Shown: positions 30,846-38,969 of the stretch, piece by piece
How the letters are laid out: each line of letters begins with the position of its first letter
Numbering within the stretch: position 1 is the stretch's first letter
Assembly: GCA_030765525.1 (NCBI GenBank)
Contig: JAVCCK010000034.1
Location: 1-64,000 of the forward strand
Reading direction: 5' to 3'
DNA from: Candidatus Lernaella stagnicola
Lineage (GTDB): Bacteria; Lernaellota; Lernaellaia; Lernaellales; Lernaellaceae
Length of the DNA: 64,000 nt
Translations under genes and position numbers: made by a program
Notes under the pieces: model-generated
The model's database searches: none
Told to the model about the DNA's origin: nothing
The model's input: the letters and a program-made list of their open reading frames with translations, nothing else

Positions 30846-32893
30846 GCCGCGACCACATTTTAAGAAAAAAAGGCATGAATCGACGCATTTTCGTAAAGGG
30901 CATGGCCGGCGCGACAGCCGCGCTCGCCGTGGGTTGCGGCACCGATAGCGAAACCATTCATTCGGGCATGTCCACCAAGGACGGACGCCGACTGCTGGTG
31001 ATCGCCTTCGACGGCTTCGACCCGAGATTGGCTCGCCGCTGGATGGAAGAGGGGCGGCTGCCGAACCTGATGAAGCTTCGCAATGCCGGGTCGTTTTCGG
31101 AGTTGATCACGTCGATTCCGCCGCAAAGCCCGGTGGCATGGTCGAACTTCATCACCGGCGTGGACCCCGGCGGGCACGGCATTTTCGACTTCATTCATCG
31201 CGACCCCAAAACCTACCTGCCGTTTCTTTCCACGAGCAAGGCGGAGTCGCCGAGCCAATTTTGGAAAATCGGCAATTACAAATTCCCGCGCGACGGCGGC
31301 GACATGAAGCTGCTGCGCAAGGGCAAGGCGTTTTGGGAATACCTGGCCGATAACAACGTGCCCGCGACTGTGGTCGCGATACCCAGCAATTTCCCACCCG
31401 TCGAAGGGCCGTTTCGGTCGCTTTCGGGCATGGGTACGCCGGATTTGCTCGGCGGCTACGGCAGCTTCTCGTATTTCACCGACGACCCCCCGCCCGAGAA
31501 TCCTGACAAAGAGATCACCGGCGGCAAGGTGTTCCCGGTGGACGTGGTGGACGGCATCGTCGAGGCGGCGATCGTCGGCCCGAAAAACACTTACGTGCAA
31601 ACCGAGAAGGGGCAGTCGACGCCCGACGCCGAAGTACCGTTTCGAACCTACGTGGATACCGACGCGGGCGCGGCGGTGATTGAACTCAACGCCGAGCGTT
31701 TCACGCTTAAAGTGGGCGAGTGGAGCGAGTGGAAACACGTCGATTTCACTTTGGTGCCCGGTGTGGTGAAGGTGGGCGGCAACGTGCGTTTTCTGCTCAA
31801 ATCGGTCACGCCGAGCTTCGCGCTCTACGTCTCGCCGATCAACATCGATCCGAGCGACCCGGTGATGCCCATCAGCACGCCTGGGGATTACGCCAAGGAA
31901 CTCTCCGAAGAAGCGATGGACGGCAAGCCGTACTACACGCAGGGGATCGCCGAGGACACCAAGGCGCTTTCCTCCGGTATTTTCACCAACGCGGAGTTTT
32001 TGCAGCAGGCCGAAAAGGTGTTCGAGGAAAAGTCGGCAATGTACCGTTACGAGCTCTCGCGGTTCAAAGACGGGTTCTTGTTCTTCTATTTCTCGGCGTC
32101 CGACCTGCTCACACATATGTTCTGGCGAACGATGGAACCGGATCATCCGGCCTTCGATCCCGTACGCGACGGCGATTACGTCAACGTGGTGCGCGACACG
32201 TATGAGAAACTCGACAAGACACTCGGCGACGCGATGAAGCTGATCGACGAAAAGACTGCCTTGCTCGTGATGAGCGATCACGGTTTCGCGCCGTACCGCA
32301 AGTCGTTCCATGTTTCCTCGTGGCTGCTCGATCAGGGCTACATCACGCTGCGGGATACGGACGATCGCGCGGCGGAGTTCCTGGCGAACGTGAACTGGTA
32401 CGGCACGAAGGCCTACACGCTGGGCATCAACGGCATCTACCTCAACCAGATGGGGCGCGAGAAAAACGGCATCGTCGGGCCGGCCGACGCCGACCGCATT
32501 CTGGATGAAATCGTCGAGAAGCTGTTGACGATCACCGATCCGGAAAACGGCAAGCAGGTGGTCAGTCACGTCTATAAAACGTCCGAGGTGTATCACGGTG
32601 AGTACGCCAAACGGGCGCCGGATTTGATCGTCGGCTTTGCGCGAGGGTATCGCGCTAGTTGGGAAACCGCCCTCGGCTCCTTCCCCGAAGGCGATTACCT
32701 GCGCAAGAACACCGACGCCTGGGGCGGCGACCACTGCATGGCCACCGAAGAAGTGCCGGGCGTTTTGTACACCAGCCAGCCGATCAAGCTGGGCGATCCG
32801 TCGTTGCTCGATCTGCCGGTGACGATTTTGGAATACTTCGATATTCCGCGGCCGCCGCAAATGAAGGGTAGAAACGTATTTACCGGTAAGTGA
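30842..32893 (+). CDS. Exported (Tat/lipoprotein-type) alkaline-phosphatase-superfamily phosphodiesterase
   Basis: A 683-aa paralogue of the upstream gene with the same insert. The start holds a twin-Arg signal (NRRIFVKGMAGATAALAVGC) with a Cys that could be lipidated. Enzyme motifs are VIAFDGFDPR, VAWSNFITGVDPG, SASDLLTHMFWR (Asp-x-x-x-His), MSDHGF and WGGDHCMAT. The Tat signal implies folding with metal before export. The ATG overlaps the previous stop (ATGA); a second in-frame ATG at 30875 (MNRRIFV) is an equally good start for the signal. It is the third member of the row, predicted for the periplasm or outer face. Confidence 0.87.
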   Translation: MSRDHILRKKGMNRRIFVKGMAGATAALAVGCGTDSETIHSGMSTKDGRRLLVIAFDGFDPRLARRWMEEGRLPNLMKLRNAGSFSELITSIPPQSPVAWSNFITGVDPGGHGIFDFIHRDPKTYLPFLSTSKAESPSQFWKIGNYKFPRDGGDMKLLRKGKAFWEYLADNNVPATVVAIPSNFPPVEGPFRSLSGMGTPDLLGGYGSFSYFTDDPPPENPDKEITGGKVFPVDVVDGIVEAAIVGPKNTYVQTEKGQSTPDAEVPFRTYVDTDAGAAVIELNAERFTLKVGEWSEWKHVDFTLVPGVVKVGGNVRFLLKSVTPSFALYVSPINIDPSDPVMPISTPGDYAKELSEEAMDGKPYYTQGIAEDTKALSSGIFTNAEFLQQAEKVFEEKSAMYRYELSRFKDGFLFFYFSASDLLTHMFWRTMEPDHPAFDPVRDGDYVNVVRDTYEKLDKTLGDAMKLIDEKTALLVMSDHGFAPYRKSFHVSSWLLDQGYITLRDTDDRAAEFLANVNWYGTKAYTLGINGIYLNQMGREKNGIVGPADADRILDEIVEKLLTITDPENGKQVVSHVYKTSEVYHGEYAKRAPDLIVGFARGYRASWETALGSFPEGDYLRKNTDAWGGDHCMATEEVPGVLYTSQPIKLGDPSLLDLPVTILEYFDIPRPPQMKGRNVFTGK

Positions 32894-32941
32894 ATCGGTT
32901 TTCGGCGGCTCCGGCCGCCCTTTGTTAGGTGAGGAGAAACG

Positions 32942-33133
32942 ATGTTCGGTCCGAAAGTGAAACTCGAGAAAGACCTCTTTGTCCGGGTCAAGAAGTTCGC
33001 GGAAATCGCGGGCTACTCGTCGGTGGAGGAGTTCGTCAGCCACGTGCTGGAGAAAGAACTCGTCGCTATCGATGAGGGCGACAGCGAAGAGGAAATCAAG
33101 AAGAAATTGCAAGGGCTCGGATACATCAGCTAA
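32942..33133 (+). CDS. Small ribbon-helix-helix-like protein
   Basis: A 63-aa protein starting MFGPKVKLEKDLFVRVKKFA with GGTGAGGAG upstream. A short basic strand followed by two helices (EIAGYSSVEEFVSHVLEKEL) fits the ribbon-helix-helix pattern of small DNA-binding proteins. The C-terminus ends KLQGLGYIS. It sits between the three phosphodiesterase genes and a membrane protein, so it may regulate that operon or bind one of its products. Function is not established. Confidence 0.7.
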   Translation: MFGPKVKLEKDLFVRVKKFAEIAGYSSVEEFVSHVLEKELVAIDEGDSEEEIKKKLQGLGYIS

Positions 33134-33148
33134 AGGATAGGCCTGTTT

Positions 33149-34069
33149 ATGTTGACCGTTTTTAATGGCATGTGGGCCGTATTTGCCGCGTTTGCCCGCA
33201 TGTTCGCGGCTTGGCCGCAAGTGGCGCTGGCGATTTTTTCGCTGGTTACCGCCGTGCTCGCGCTGGTGGTCTGGAAGTACTTTTCCAACCAAAAAGGCAT
33301 CACCCGCGCGAAAGACCTCATCAAGGCTAATTTCCTCGCCATGGTGTTGTTCGGCGATAGCCTGGGCGTGCTGCTGGGCTCCATCGCCCGCACTTTCGGG
33401 TGGATCTTCGTGTACCTCGCCCGGCAGATGGTGCCCTTGGTTTTGATGATGATCCCCATCCTGCCGATGCTCGTGCAGGTTGACAACCTCTACAGCTTCT
33501 CGCCGATCGTCATCGACGAAACCGGCAAGCACGACGCCGCCGAAGTGGAAGTCGTGGCGGTCGTCGACCCGACGGTCAACCTCTTTGATCTGCACGCCAA
33601 CCTGACTGCCGACGCCGGCGTCAAAACGACTACCGACGGCGTCCGGATTCCCTTCCCACAGCACCCGAAAAGCGATTGGGAACAATGGCCCTTGATCGGC
33701 GGTTGGCTCCGCGACTCGCGGCTGGAAAAAGAACCGCCGTCGCCCGAAGTTCATTGGCGCATCAACGGGCAAACGCCTGGGGAACACACGCTGACGATCG
33801 CTATCGGCGAGCACCAAGCGCAAAAATCGGTCATCGTCACCGAGCCCGATAAGTTGAAACAGCTCTTCCCGATCACGCGCAAGCGCCACCGCGGCGGCTT
33901 CGGCGACAGCTTCGAGTTCCCCGGCGAAACGGCGCTGACCGGCGCGATACAATCGGTCGAGATTCTCTACCCCCGTCGCGACGGGTGGTGGCACTGGATC
34001 CTCATCTACTTGATCGAAACCCTCATCGTGGCCTTTGCGTTGAAGGGGCCGATGAAGGTGGATTTCTAG
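33149..34069 (+). CDS. Hypothetical inner-membrane protein
   Basis: A 306-aa protein with N-terminal helices (MFAAWPQVALAIFSLVTAVL and YLARQMVPLVLMMIPILPML), a periplasm-facing beta-rich domain (HDAAEVEVVAVVDPTVNLFD, EVHWRINGQTPGEHTLTI), and a C-terminal helix (WHWILIYLIETLIVAFALKG). No family is recognised. It ends five bases before the PHP gene and follows the phosphodiesterase genes with short gaps, so it is probably in the same transcript and may handle the same envelope substrate. Confidence 0.65.
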   Translation: MLTVFNGMWAVFAAFARMFAAWPQVALAIFSLVTAVLALVVWKYFSNQKGITRAKDLIKANFLAMVLFGDSLGVLLGSIARTFGWIFVYLARQMVPLVLMMIPILPMLVQVDNLYSFSPIVIDETGKHDAAEVEVVAVVDPTVNLFDLHANLTADAGVKTTTDGVRIPFPQHPKSDWEQWPLIGGWLRDSRLEKEPPSPEVHWRINGQTPGEHTLTIAIGEHQAQKSVIVTEPDKLKQLFPITRKRHRGGFGDSFEFPGETALTGAIQSVEILYPRRDGWWHWILIYLIETLIVAFALKGPMKVDF

Positions 34070-34073
34070 TCCC

Positions 34074-34934
34074 ATGACGCCTGTGACCGGCCGCATCGAT
34101 CTGCATGCCCACACGACGGCTTCGGATGGCTCGGATACCCCGCGCGAACTGGTGCAGCGCGCCAAAGACGCCGGTTTGGACGCCGTGGCGATAACCGACC
34201 ACGATACGATCGACGGCGTGGCGCCGGGTCTGGCCGCCGGGTTGGAACTGGATCTCGAGGTCGTGCCGGGCGTCGAGTTGTCCACGGATTTCCGCGACCG
34301 AACAATCCACGTGCTGGGCTATTACATCGATCCGGAAAACGAGATGCTGGCCGGCAAGCTCGACTGGGCGCGACGACAGCGTGAGACCCGCAACGACCGA
34401 ATGATCGACCGCTTCCACGAATTGGGCATCGACCTGACCCTCGCCGAGGTGGAAGCCGAAGCGGGCGGTAGCGTCGTCGGGCGGCCCCATTTCGCCAAGG
34501 CGCTGTTGAAAAAAGGCGTGGTCGCCACGCCGGACGAAGCGTTTCGCGAGTATCTGGGAAATCACGGCAAAGCCTACCTGCCCAAGGTGCGTTTCGATGC
34601 GCCTACGGTTATGGGTTTGATTCGCGGCGCCGGCGGCCTGCCCGTGTTCGCCCACCCGGTGATGACCGGCTGGAAACCGCTGGAAATCGACGACGCAGTC
34701 TCCGAACTCATCGATTTGGGGCTGGCGGGGCTCGAAGTCTTCTACACTTTCCACAACCCGACCCAGGTGTTGTACCTGCACGACATCGCCGAGCGTCGCG
34801 GCCTGCTGATGACTGGCGGCAGCGATTTCCACGGGGCCGTCAAACCCGATGTCCGCCTCGGTTTCGGCCGCGGCGACCTGATGGTGCCCTCGCGCCTCCT
34901 GGACGATCTCAAGCGAGCCGCCAACCGGAGCTGA
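34074..34934 (+). CDS. PHP-domain phosphoesterase (RNase AM / nucleoside bisphosphate phosphatase type)
   Basis: A 286-aa metal-dependent phosphoesterase. PHP motifs are RIDLHAHTTASDGSDTP, AITDHDTIDG, VPGVELST, GRPHFAKALL and GGSDFHGAVKP, giving the expected His/Asp/Glu set for three metals. This subfamily (YciV/RnaAM-like) trims 5' ends of RNA or removes the 3' phosphate of nucleoside 3',5'-bisphosphates. All ligands are intact. It sits four bases after the membrane-protein gene. Confidence 0.88.
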   Translation: MTPVTGRIDLHAHTTASDGSDTPRELVQRAKDAGLDAVAITDHDTIDGVAPGLAAGLELDLEVVPGVELSTDFRDRTIHVLGYYIDPENEMLAGKLDWARRQRETRNDRMIDRFHELGIDLTLAEVEAEAGGSVVGRPHFAKALLKKGVVATPDEAFREYLGNHGKAYLPKVRFDAPTVMGLIRGAGGLPVFAHPVMTGWKPLEIDDAVSELIDLGLAGLEVFYTFHNPTQVLYLHDIAERRGLLMTGGSDFHGAVKPDVRLGFGRGDLMVPSRLLDDLKRAANRS

Positions 34935-35003
34935 AACCACTGGGTTTGCCAACCATCGGCGGCGCCGTCATAGTGCGGAAAAGACCCAAAGGAAGTGACG
35001 AAA

Positions 35004-35696
35004 ATGAGCGACCGAAACACGGCGGTCGTGTTGGTCAGCGGCGGGCTGGATTCGGCCACCGTGCTGGCTATCGCCCAACAGTGGGGCTTTGCGGTCCACG
35101 CGCTGACCTTCACCTACGGCCAGCGCCACGTCGTGGAAGTGGAGCGCGCCCAAGCCGTCTGCCGCGCGGCCGGAGTGGCGGCGCACAAGATCGTGCCGCT
35201 CGACCTGCGCTGGATGGGCGGCTCGGCCCTCACCGACGATATCGACGTGCCCAAAGAGCGCTCGGCCGATGAAATCGCCACGGGCATTCCGGTCACGTAC
35301 GTACCGGCCCGCAACACGATCTTCCTCTCGGTGGCGCTGGGGTATGCCGAGACCGTCGGCGCTTTCGATATCCTCATCGGGATCAATGCGTTGGATTACA
35401 GCGGATACCCGGATTGCCGTCCGGAGTTTCTGGCCGCTTTTGAAACGACGGCCAACCTGGCGACGCAGGCCGCGGTCGAGGGGCGGGGGCGCTTTGCGAT
35501 TCACGCGCCGCTGATCGACATGACCAAAGGGGAAATCGTACGTCGCGCCGTGGAACTCGAGGTCAACCTAGCCAACACGCACAGTTGCTACGACCCCGAT
35601 GCCCAGGGGCGGCCTTGCGGCCGTTGCGACAGTTGTTTGCTCAGGGCCAAGGGCTTTGCGGCGGCCGGTTTGCCGGACCCGGCGCTGGTTGGGTAA
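35004..35696 (+). CDS. queC: 7-cyano-7-deazaguanine synthase QueC
   Basis: Converts 7-carboxy-7-deazaguanine to preQ0 in queuosine biosynthesis, using ATP and ammonia. The PP-loop is [11 protein letters not shown] near the N-terminus. The middle has [18 protein letters not shown] and [17 protein letters not shown]. The zinc site is THSCYDP then [10 protein letters not shown] (four Cys). I start at the ATG with AGGAAG upstream; a GTG nine bases earlier is possible. No other queuosine gene and no preQ1 riboswitch-like structure is seen here. It is the last plus-strand gene before the microprotein cluster. Confidence 0.95.
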   Translation: MSDRNTAVVLVSGGLDSATVLAIAQQWGFAVHALTFTYGQRHVVEVERAQAVCRAAGVAAHKIVPLDLRWMGGSALTDDIDVPKERSADEIATGIPVTYVPARNTIFLSVALGYAETVGAFDILIGINALDYSGYPDCRPEFLAAFETTANLATQAAVEGRGRFAIHAPLIDMTKGEIVRRAVELEVNLANTHSCYDPDAQGRPCGRCDSCLLRAKGFAAAGLPDPALVG

Positions 35697-35735
35697 ACCG
35701 GTTACAGCCGGTTCGTCCAAGGGATTTTGCGTGGT

Positions 35736-35772
35736 TAAAAAAATCGCCCGGCGGGTCGGTCGAGACCGGGCG
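35736..35772 (-). terminator. Intrinsic terminator of the microprotein operon
   Basis: On the minus strand CGCCCGG-N14-CCGGGCG is followed by seven T residues after one intervening A. It lies 11 bases past the stop of the first microprotein gene. Confidence 0.85.
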
Positions 35773-35783
35773 CCGAGCGGATC

Positions 35784-35864
35784 CTAACGCCAAAGCCAGT
35801 TGAAAATGGCCAGGGTTGTCAAAAGCACAGTAACCATACCGAGATTTACGGCAATTTCTCCCAT
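35784..35864 (-). CDS. Microprotein 1, 26 aa, single membrane helix
   Basis: A tiny gene encoding MGEIAVNLGMVTVLLTTLAI followed by FNWLWR. Residues 3-22 would form one membrane helix with an aromatic/Arg end. GGAGG stands six bases before the ATG and lies inside the last codons of microprotein 2, whose stop overlaps this start (TGATG). A strong intrinsic terminator follows the stop. The first ten residues are nearly those of microprotein 2 (MGELIVNMGM), so the two are paralogues. No family is known to me. Confidence 0.65.
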   Translation of the reverse strand: MGEIAVNLGMVTVLLTTLAIFNWLWR

Positions 35865-35956
35865 CACGAACCTCCGTGTTCCCAAACTCGTTTGCAAAGG
35901 CTCAACGTGAAAAGCAACACCGTGACCATTCCCATGTTGACTATCAATTCGCCCAT
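35864..35956 (-). CDS. Microprotein 2, 30 aa, single membrane helix
   Basis: Encodes MGELIVNMGMVTVLLFTLSL, then CKRVWEHGGS. GGGAGG lies five bases before the ATG. A longer in-frame ATG 11 codons upstream overlaps the probable -10 element, so the short start is preferred. The stop shares one base with the start of microprotein 1, giving a two-gene unit ending in a terminator. The hydrophobic span is residues 3-21, with a basic end. It is closely similar to microproteins 1 and 3. Confidence 0.65.
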   Translation of the reverse strand: MGELIVNMGMVTVLLFTLSLCKRVWEHGGS

Positions 35957-35988
35957 CGTTGCCTCCCGTGTACGTTCGTATGGGTTCA

Positions 35989-36019
35989 TTACAAGTCCGG
36001 TGCCAAAGTTTTTTGTCAA
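35989..36019 (-). promoter_or_regulatory. Possible promoter of the microprotein 2-1 operon
   Basis: Minus-strand TTGACA (36019-36014) and TGTAAT (35994-35989), with a 19-bp spacer, lie about 33 bp before the ATG at 35956. The -35 is perfect and the -10 matches at five of six positions; the spacer is longer than ideal. Confidence 0.45.
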
Positions 36020-36123
36020 AAAATACGTTTCAAAAACAACGGTTTACGGTGAAATATCGTGATCGACGTCGAAGCTGCTGCGGGTAGAATCGAAAGGCGT
36101 ATTTACGATTCGTAAGATCTGGT

Positions 36124-36178
36124 GCGTTCGGCGGAGACGTCCGCCTGACCAAGATGTGTTTACCGCTCCGCCGAACGC
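36124..36178. repeat. 12-bp perfect inverted repeat downstream of microprotein 3
   Basis: GCGTTCGGCGGA (36124-36135) and TCCGCCGAACGC (36167-36178) can form a long hairpin with a 31-nt loop. It starts six bases past the stop of microprotein 3 on the minus strand. There is no T-run, so it could block decay or act as an attenuator rather than a simple terminator. Confidence 0.6.
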
Positions 36179-36183
36179 TTATG

Positions 36184-36270
36184 CTAACTCTTACGCCGTC
36201 GATGTCGAAAAACCAGTAAGGTGATCCAAAGCGCTGATGCGACACCGAGATTCCACGCAATTTCTTCCAT
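36184..36270 (-). CDS. Microprotein 3, 28 aa, single membrane helix
   Basis: Encodes MEEIAWNLGVASALWITLLV followed by FRHRRRKS. The pattern M-E-E-I-A-x-N-L-G matches microproteins 1, 2 and 4. Residues 4-21 are hydrophobic, and a strongly basic tail would sit in the cytoplasm. AAGGAGG is about 13 bases upstream and GGAAA about five; microprotein 4 has the same unusual spacing. A perfect inverted repeat follows the stop. Confidence 0.6.
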   Translation of the reverse strand: MEEIAWNLGVASALWITLLVFRHRRRKS

Positions 36271-36434
36271 GTGAGTTTCCAATCCTCCTTTCGCCTACGT
36301 TCGACCGGTCGGATGCGAGGCGCTCGTCTCCCCCCTGCGGACGAACAATCCGCCTCGGCCCTCGGCCGCACGTCTGGCTTTCGCGCACACCCGTCCCTTG
36401 TCCACCTGGCTACCGGCTTGCGAGGCCGACCACA

Positions 36435-36539
36435 TCACCGCACGTGGTAGTGTGGTGCCTTAGGCCGGCGCGGCCGCGTAACCAAGTACATGACGTACAG
36501 GACGGTCGCGACCAGAAGATTGATCGCGATTTCCTCCAT
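36435..36539 (-). CDS. Microprotein 4, 34 aa, single membrane helix
   Basis: Encodes MEEIAINLLVATVLYVMYLV, then TRPRRPKAPHYHVR. The first seven residues are nearly identical to microprotein 3. The helix is residues 4-20, with a basic Pro/His tail. AGAGGAGG is about 13 bases before the ATG. An AT-rich TATATAAAAT stretch about 95 bp upstream may be its promoter. An in-frame extension upstream to 36620 exists but has no ribosome site and would add an unrelated second hydrophobic segment. Confidence 0.6.
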   Translation of the reverse strand: MEEIAINLLVATVLYVMYLVTRPRRPKAPHYHVR

Positions 36540-36701
36540 GGCGTTTCGTTCGCCTCCTCTCGCTAGTGAAACGACGCAAAGAAGTATTACAAGGAAGGTG
36601 CCAGAGCGGGGATGAGGCATGAAGAGCGGTTATTTTATATAGTTATAGATTTTTAGTGGAAAAGACGAGTCGGGGTGACTGCGAGTTTTAGAAAAGCACC
36701 G

Positions 36702-36824
36702 TTACGAAACGTAAGCCTTTTTTTCGGTGTCGGTCGCGTGCGTTTTCGAAGCGAAACGCATGGCCATCAACACTGATATGAGAACAAACATTTCCCCCAC
36801 ATTGAATAACAATTCAGCCGACAC
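36702..36824 (-). CDS. Microprotein 5, 40 aa, single membrane helix
   Basis: A GTG-started gene with GGAGG seven bases upstream, encoding MSAELLFNVGEMFVLISVLM, then AMRFASKTHATDTEKKAYVS. The A-E-L-L-F-N-V-G block aligns with G-E-L-I-V-N-M-G of microprotein 2, so it belongs to the same set although more diverged. The hydrophobic span is about 5-22, and the tail is polar and charged. It lies just downstream of the GT39 gene on the same strand and could be read from that operon. Confidence 0.55.
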   Translation of the reverse strand: MSAELLFNVGEMFVLISVLMAMRFASKTHATDTEKKAYVS

Positions 36825-36944
36825 CGCACTACCTCCGGCGTGATCGAAATGCCAAAACAAAATGTCCAAAATTCCGGAACCCCAATGAAATCCAATAGAA
36901 CAGGCAGAACATACGCCAAAAGCGACCGAATTTCAACGGTATTT

Positions 36945-38966
36945 TTATTCGGGTGAATAATTATCCGAAGGGGCCGTCCAGTCGCGTCGCAAAACCACGG
37001 CGGTCGTGCCGTCGGGCAGCGGAAAAGAAGCTACGACCGGGAAACGCGCGGCGAACTCGGCGGGACGTTGCTGCAGGTACTGGTAACCGTTGAGGAAATT
37101 GCGGTACTTACGGTAGTCGTTGCGGATTTTTTCTTCCTGATAGATCGGCTCATCGGAGGTGCGATAGAGGATCCGATCGTAGGATTGCACGTAATCCGGC
37201 GAGTTTTCGTCCAGGATGTCGGCATCGGCGTACCACGGCGTGCGGATATCCACCCGTTTATTCATCAGCTTGGCCATGTACCAGAAGGTATTCCACGAGA
37301 AGTAAAATTCGACGTCCATGGCCAGCACGCGCGGCGCCGGCTGCCCGTCGGGCACATCCGGAAGCGAATCAAAAAGCGCCTCGGCGATTTCCGTTTCGTG
37401 CCACAACTCGGTGCGCGGCACCAGGTAGGCGGTCGGATCGATCTTGCGCGGGAACCAATCGGCGATGATCTTCTCTTGATTCAACCAACCGGGGAGGGTG
37501 CGGAATTGGCCGCTCTCACCGGACCAGGGGAAGGACATCAACACACCGCCGGCGATCAAGAATGTGACCAGCAGAACCTGCACGACGCCCGTGGCGATCC
37601 GCAAAAAACGCGGCGTCAGTTGCAGACGGCCCGCGGCGATGGCCTTCCGGGTTTTGGCGGCCAGCGGCAGGCGGACCCGTGTGACTACCGTCGCGGCGGC
37701 CAGCACCAAGGGGGGCACCAGCGGCACGGTGTTCATTTCGTTTTGAATGCTGATGAAAAAGAAGGCGGCGAACGGCACGCCCCACCACAGAGCCATCAGC
37801 AAAAGCGAGGCGCGCGGCGGCACCAACTCGCGAAGGTAGAACCAACGCGACAGCCACCGTTTGGTCGCCAGAAACAGCGCCACCATAAATGTCGCCCCGG
37901 CCATCGCCAGCCACGTGCTTAGGCCGAGGTAATAGGTGGTTGCGTGTCCGCGGTAAAAGCGCAGCAGGGTTCCGGGGGACATCCCGGATTTCTCCACGTT
38001 GAGCTGCATCTGGCCCAGGTAGGTGACGAAATTCAAAACCCCTTTTGGGAAATACCACAGCGACGCGACGAACACGGCCAGCAACGCCGCCAGTAGTCCA
38101 TTGCGCCACGGCGTCGAGCGGTGCCACGCCAGCCAACCGATGCCGAACAGCAGCGCGGCGGTAACCAGAAAGAATATCCAGCCGTAGGGAAGCTGATACT
38201 GCGGATACGACGCGAACCAGTTCTCAATGGTGGAACGATGCCGACCGTAAAGCAGCCACGACACCAGCAGAGACGCCGCAACCAGGCCAAGCGTTTCCAA
38301 CACGACGCGGCGGCGCGGGGCGGGCGGTGCGGCGGGGGGCGTGTCCTCACGGATGGCGCGGATCCAAGCCGGCAGCAGGAAAACGACCGGTCCGGCCAGA
38401 AACAGGAAAAAAGTCTGCTTGGATAACGCCGCGAGGCCCACGGCCAACCCGGCCAGCACGCTCCAGCGTTTATGGGTGAATCCCTCGGAGATGACCATCA
38501 GAAACACAGCGAGCGTCGTCAAAGCCGTCAGCGGCATTTCGAGCAGATATTGTCGAGACAACTCCACCGTCGCCGGAGAGAGGGCCGCCAACGCCGCGGC
38601 GATCAGGCCCGTCTTGCGGTCCACGAGGCGCGCGCCTAGGGCGTACAGGGCCCACAGCAGCAACATCGTGAAGGGGAGTTGGCTGGCGGCGGCGACATTG
38701 TGCGTGCGGCCGAAAAGGACATAGAACGCCGAAGTTACCAGGCCGATCGGCGGATAGCCGTTGAACGCCTCCAGATAGGCCCCGTAGAGGCTGGGGCGAA
38801 CCGGCGCGAGGTTGACGAAGTCGATCGCGCCCATGATGTGGGAGAGTTCGTTGATGTTGCAGGGCCGCTGGTCGACGTGGATGAACCATAGGTTCATCGA
38901 CAGGGCGAAAGCGATGATGGCGACCAGAATGAGGGCGCCGGTCGGGCGGGAAAGATCGCCGGACAC
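36945..38966 (-). CDS. GT39-family membrane glycosyltransferase
   Basis: A 673-aa GT-C-fold protein of the ArnT/PMT type that would move a sugar from a polyprenyl-phosphate donor to a lipid or protein. About twelve hydrophobic segments start with GALILVAIIAFALSMNLWFI. The first loop has acidic and His residues (NELSHIMGAIDF). Further motifs are YLEAFNGYPPIGLVTSAFY and SRQYLLEMPLTALTTLAVF (the Glu/Arg region typical of the family). The C-terminal 180 residues are periplasmic. A GTG start. It is the last gene of the GH35 operon, with a three-base gap from the gene before. Confidence 0.82.
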   Translation of the reverse strand: MSGDLSRPTGALILVAIIAFALSMNLWFIHVDQRPCNINELSHIMGAIDFVNLAPVRPSLYGAYLEAFNGYPPIGLVTSAFYVLFGRTHNVAAASQLPFTMLLLWALYALGARLVDRKTGLIAAALAALSPATVELSRQYLLEMPLTALTTLAVFLMVISEGFTHKRWSVLAGLAVGLAALSKQTFFLFLAGPVVFLLPAWIRAIREDTPPAAPPAPRRRVVLETLGLVAASLLVSWLLYGRHRSTIENWFASYPQYQLPYGWIFFLVTAALLFGIGWLAWHRSTPWRNGLLAALLAVFVASLWYFPKGVLNFVTYLGQMQLNVEKSGMSPGTLLRFYRGHATTYYLGLSTWLAMAGATFMVALFLATKRWLSRWFYLRELVPPRASLLLMALWWGVPFAAFFFISIQNEMNTVPLVPPLVLAAATVVTRVRLPLAAKTRKAIAAGRLQLTPRFLRIATGVVQVLLVTFLIAGGVLMSFPWSGESGQFRTLPGWLNQEKIIADWFPRKIDPTAYLVPRTELWHETEIAEALFDSLPDVPDGQPAPRVLAMDVEFYFSWNTFWYMAKLMNKRVDIRTPWYADADILDENSPDYVQSYDRILYRTSDEPIYQEEKIRNDYRKYRNFLNGYQYLQQRPAEFAARFPVVASFPLPDGTTAVVLRRDWTAPSDNYSPE

Positions 38967-38969
38967 GAG

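Noticed and set aside
30860-34285. An 1141-codon open frame on the minus strand
   Set aside because: It is antisense to four well-supported plus-strand genes. Long antisense frames are common at this GC content, and the peptide is His/Arg/Val-rich without domains.
34935-35003. preQ1 riboswitch before queC
   Set aside because: The spacer is short and shows no pseudoknot-like C-rich/A-rich pairing; only a ribosome site is visible.
36435-36620. A 61-codon protein at the microprotein 4 locus
   Set aside because: The upstream part lacks a ribosome site and adds an unrelated second hydrophobic stretch; the short start shares the conserved M-E-E-I pattern.
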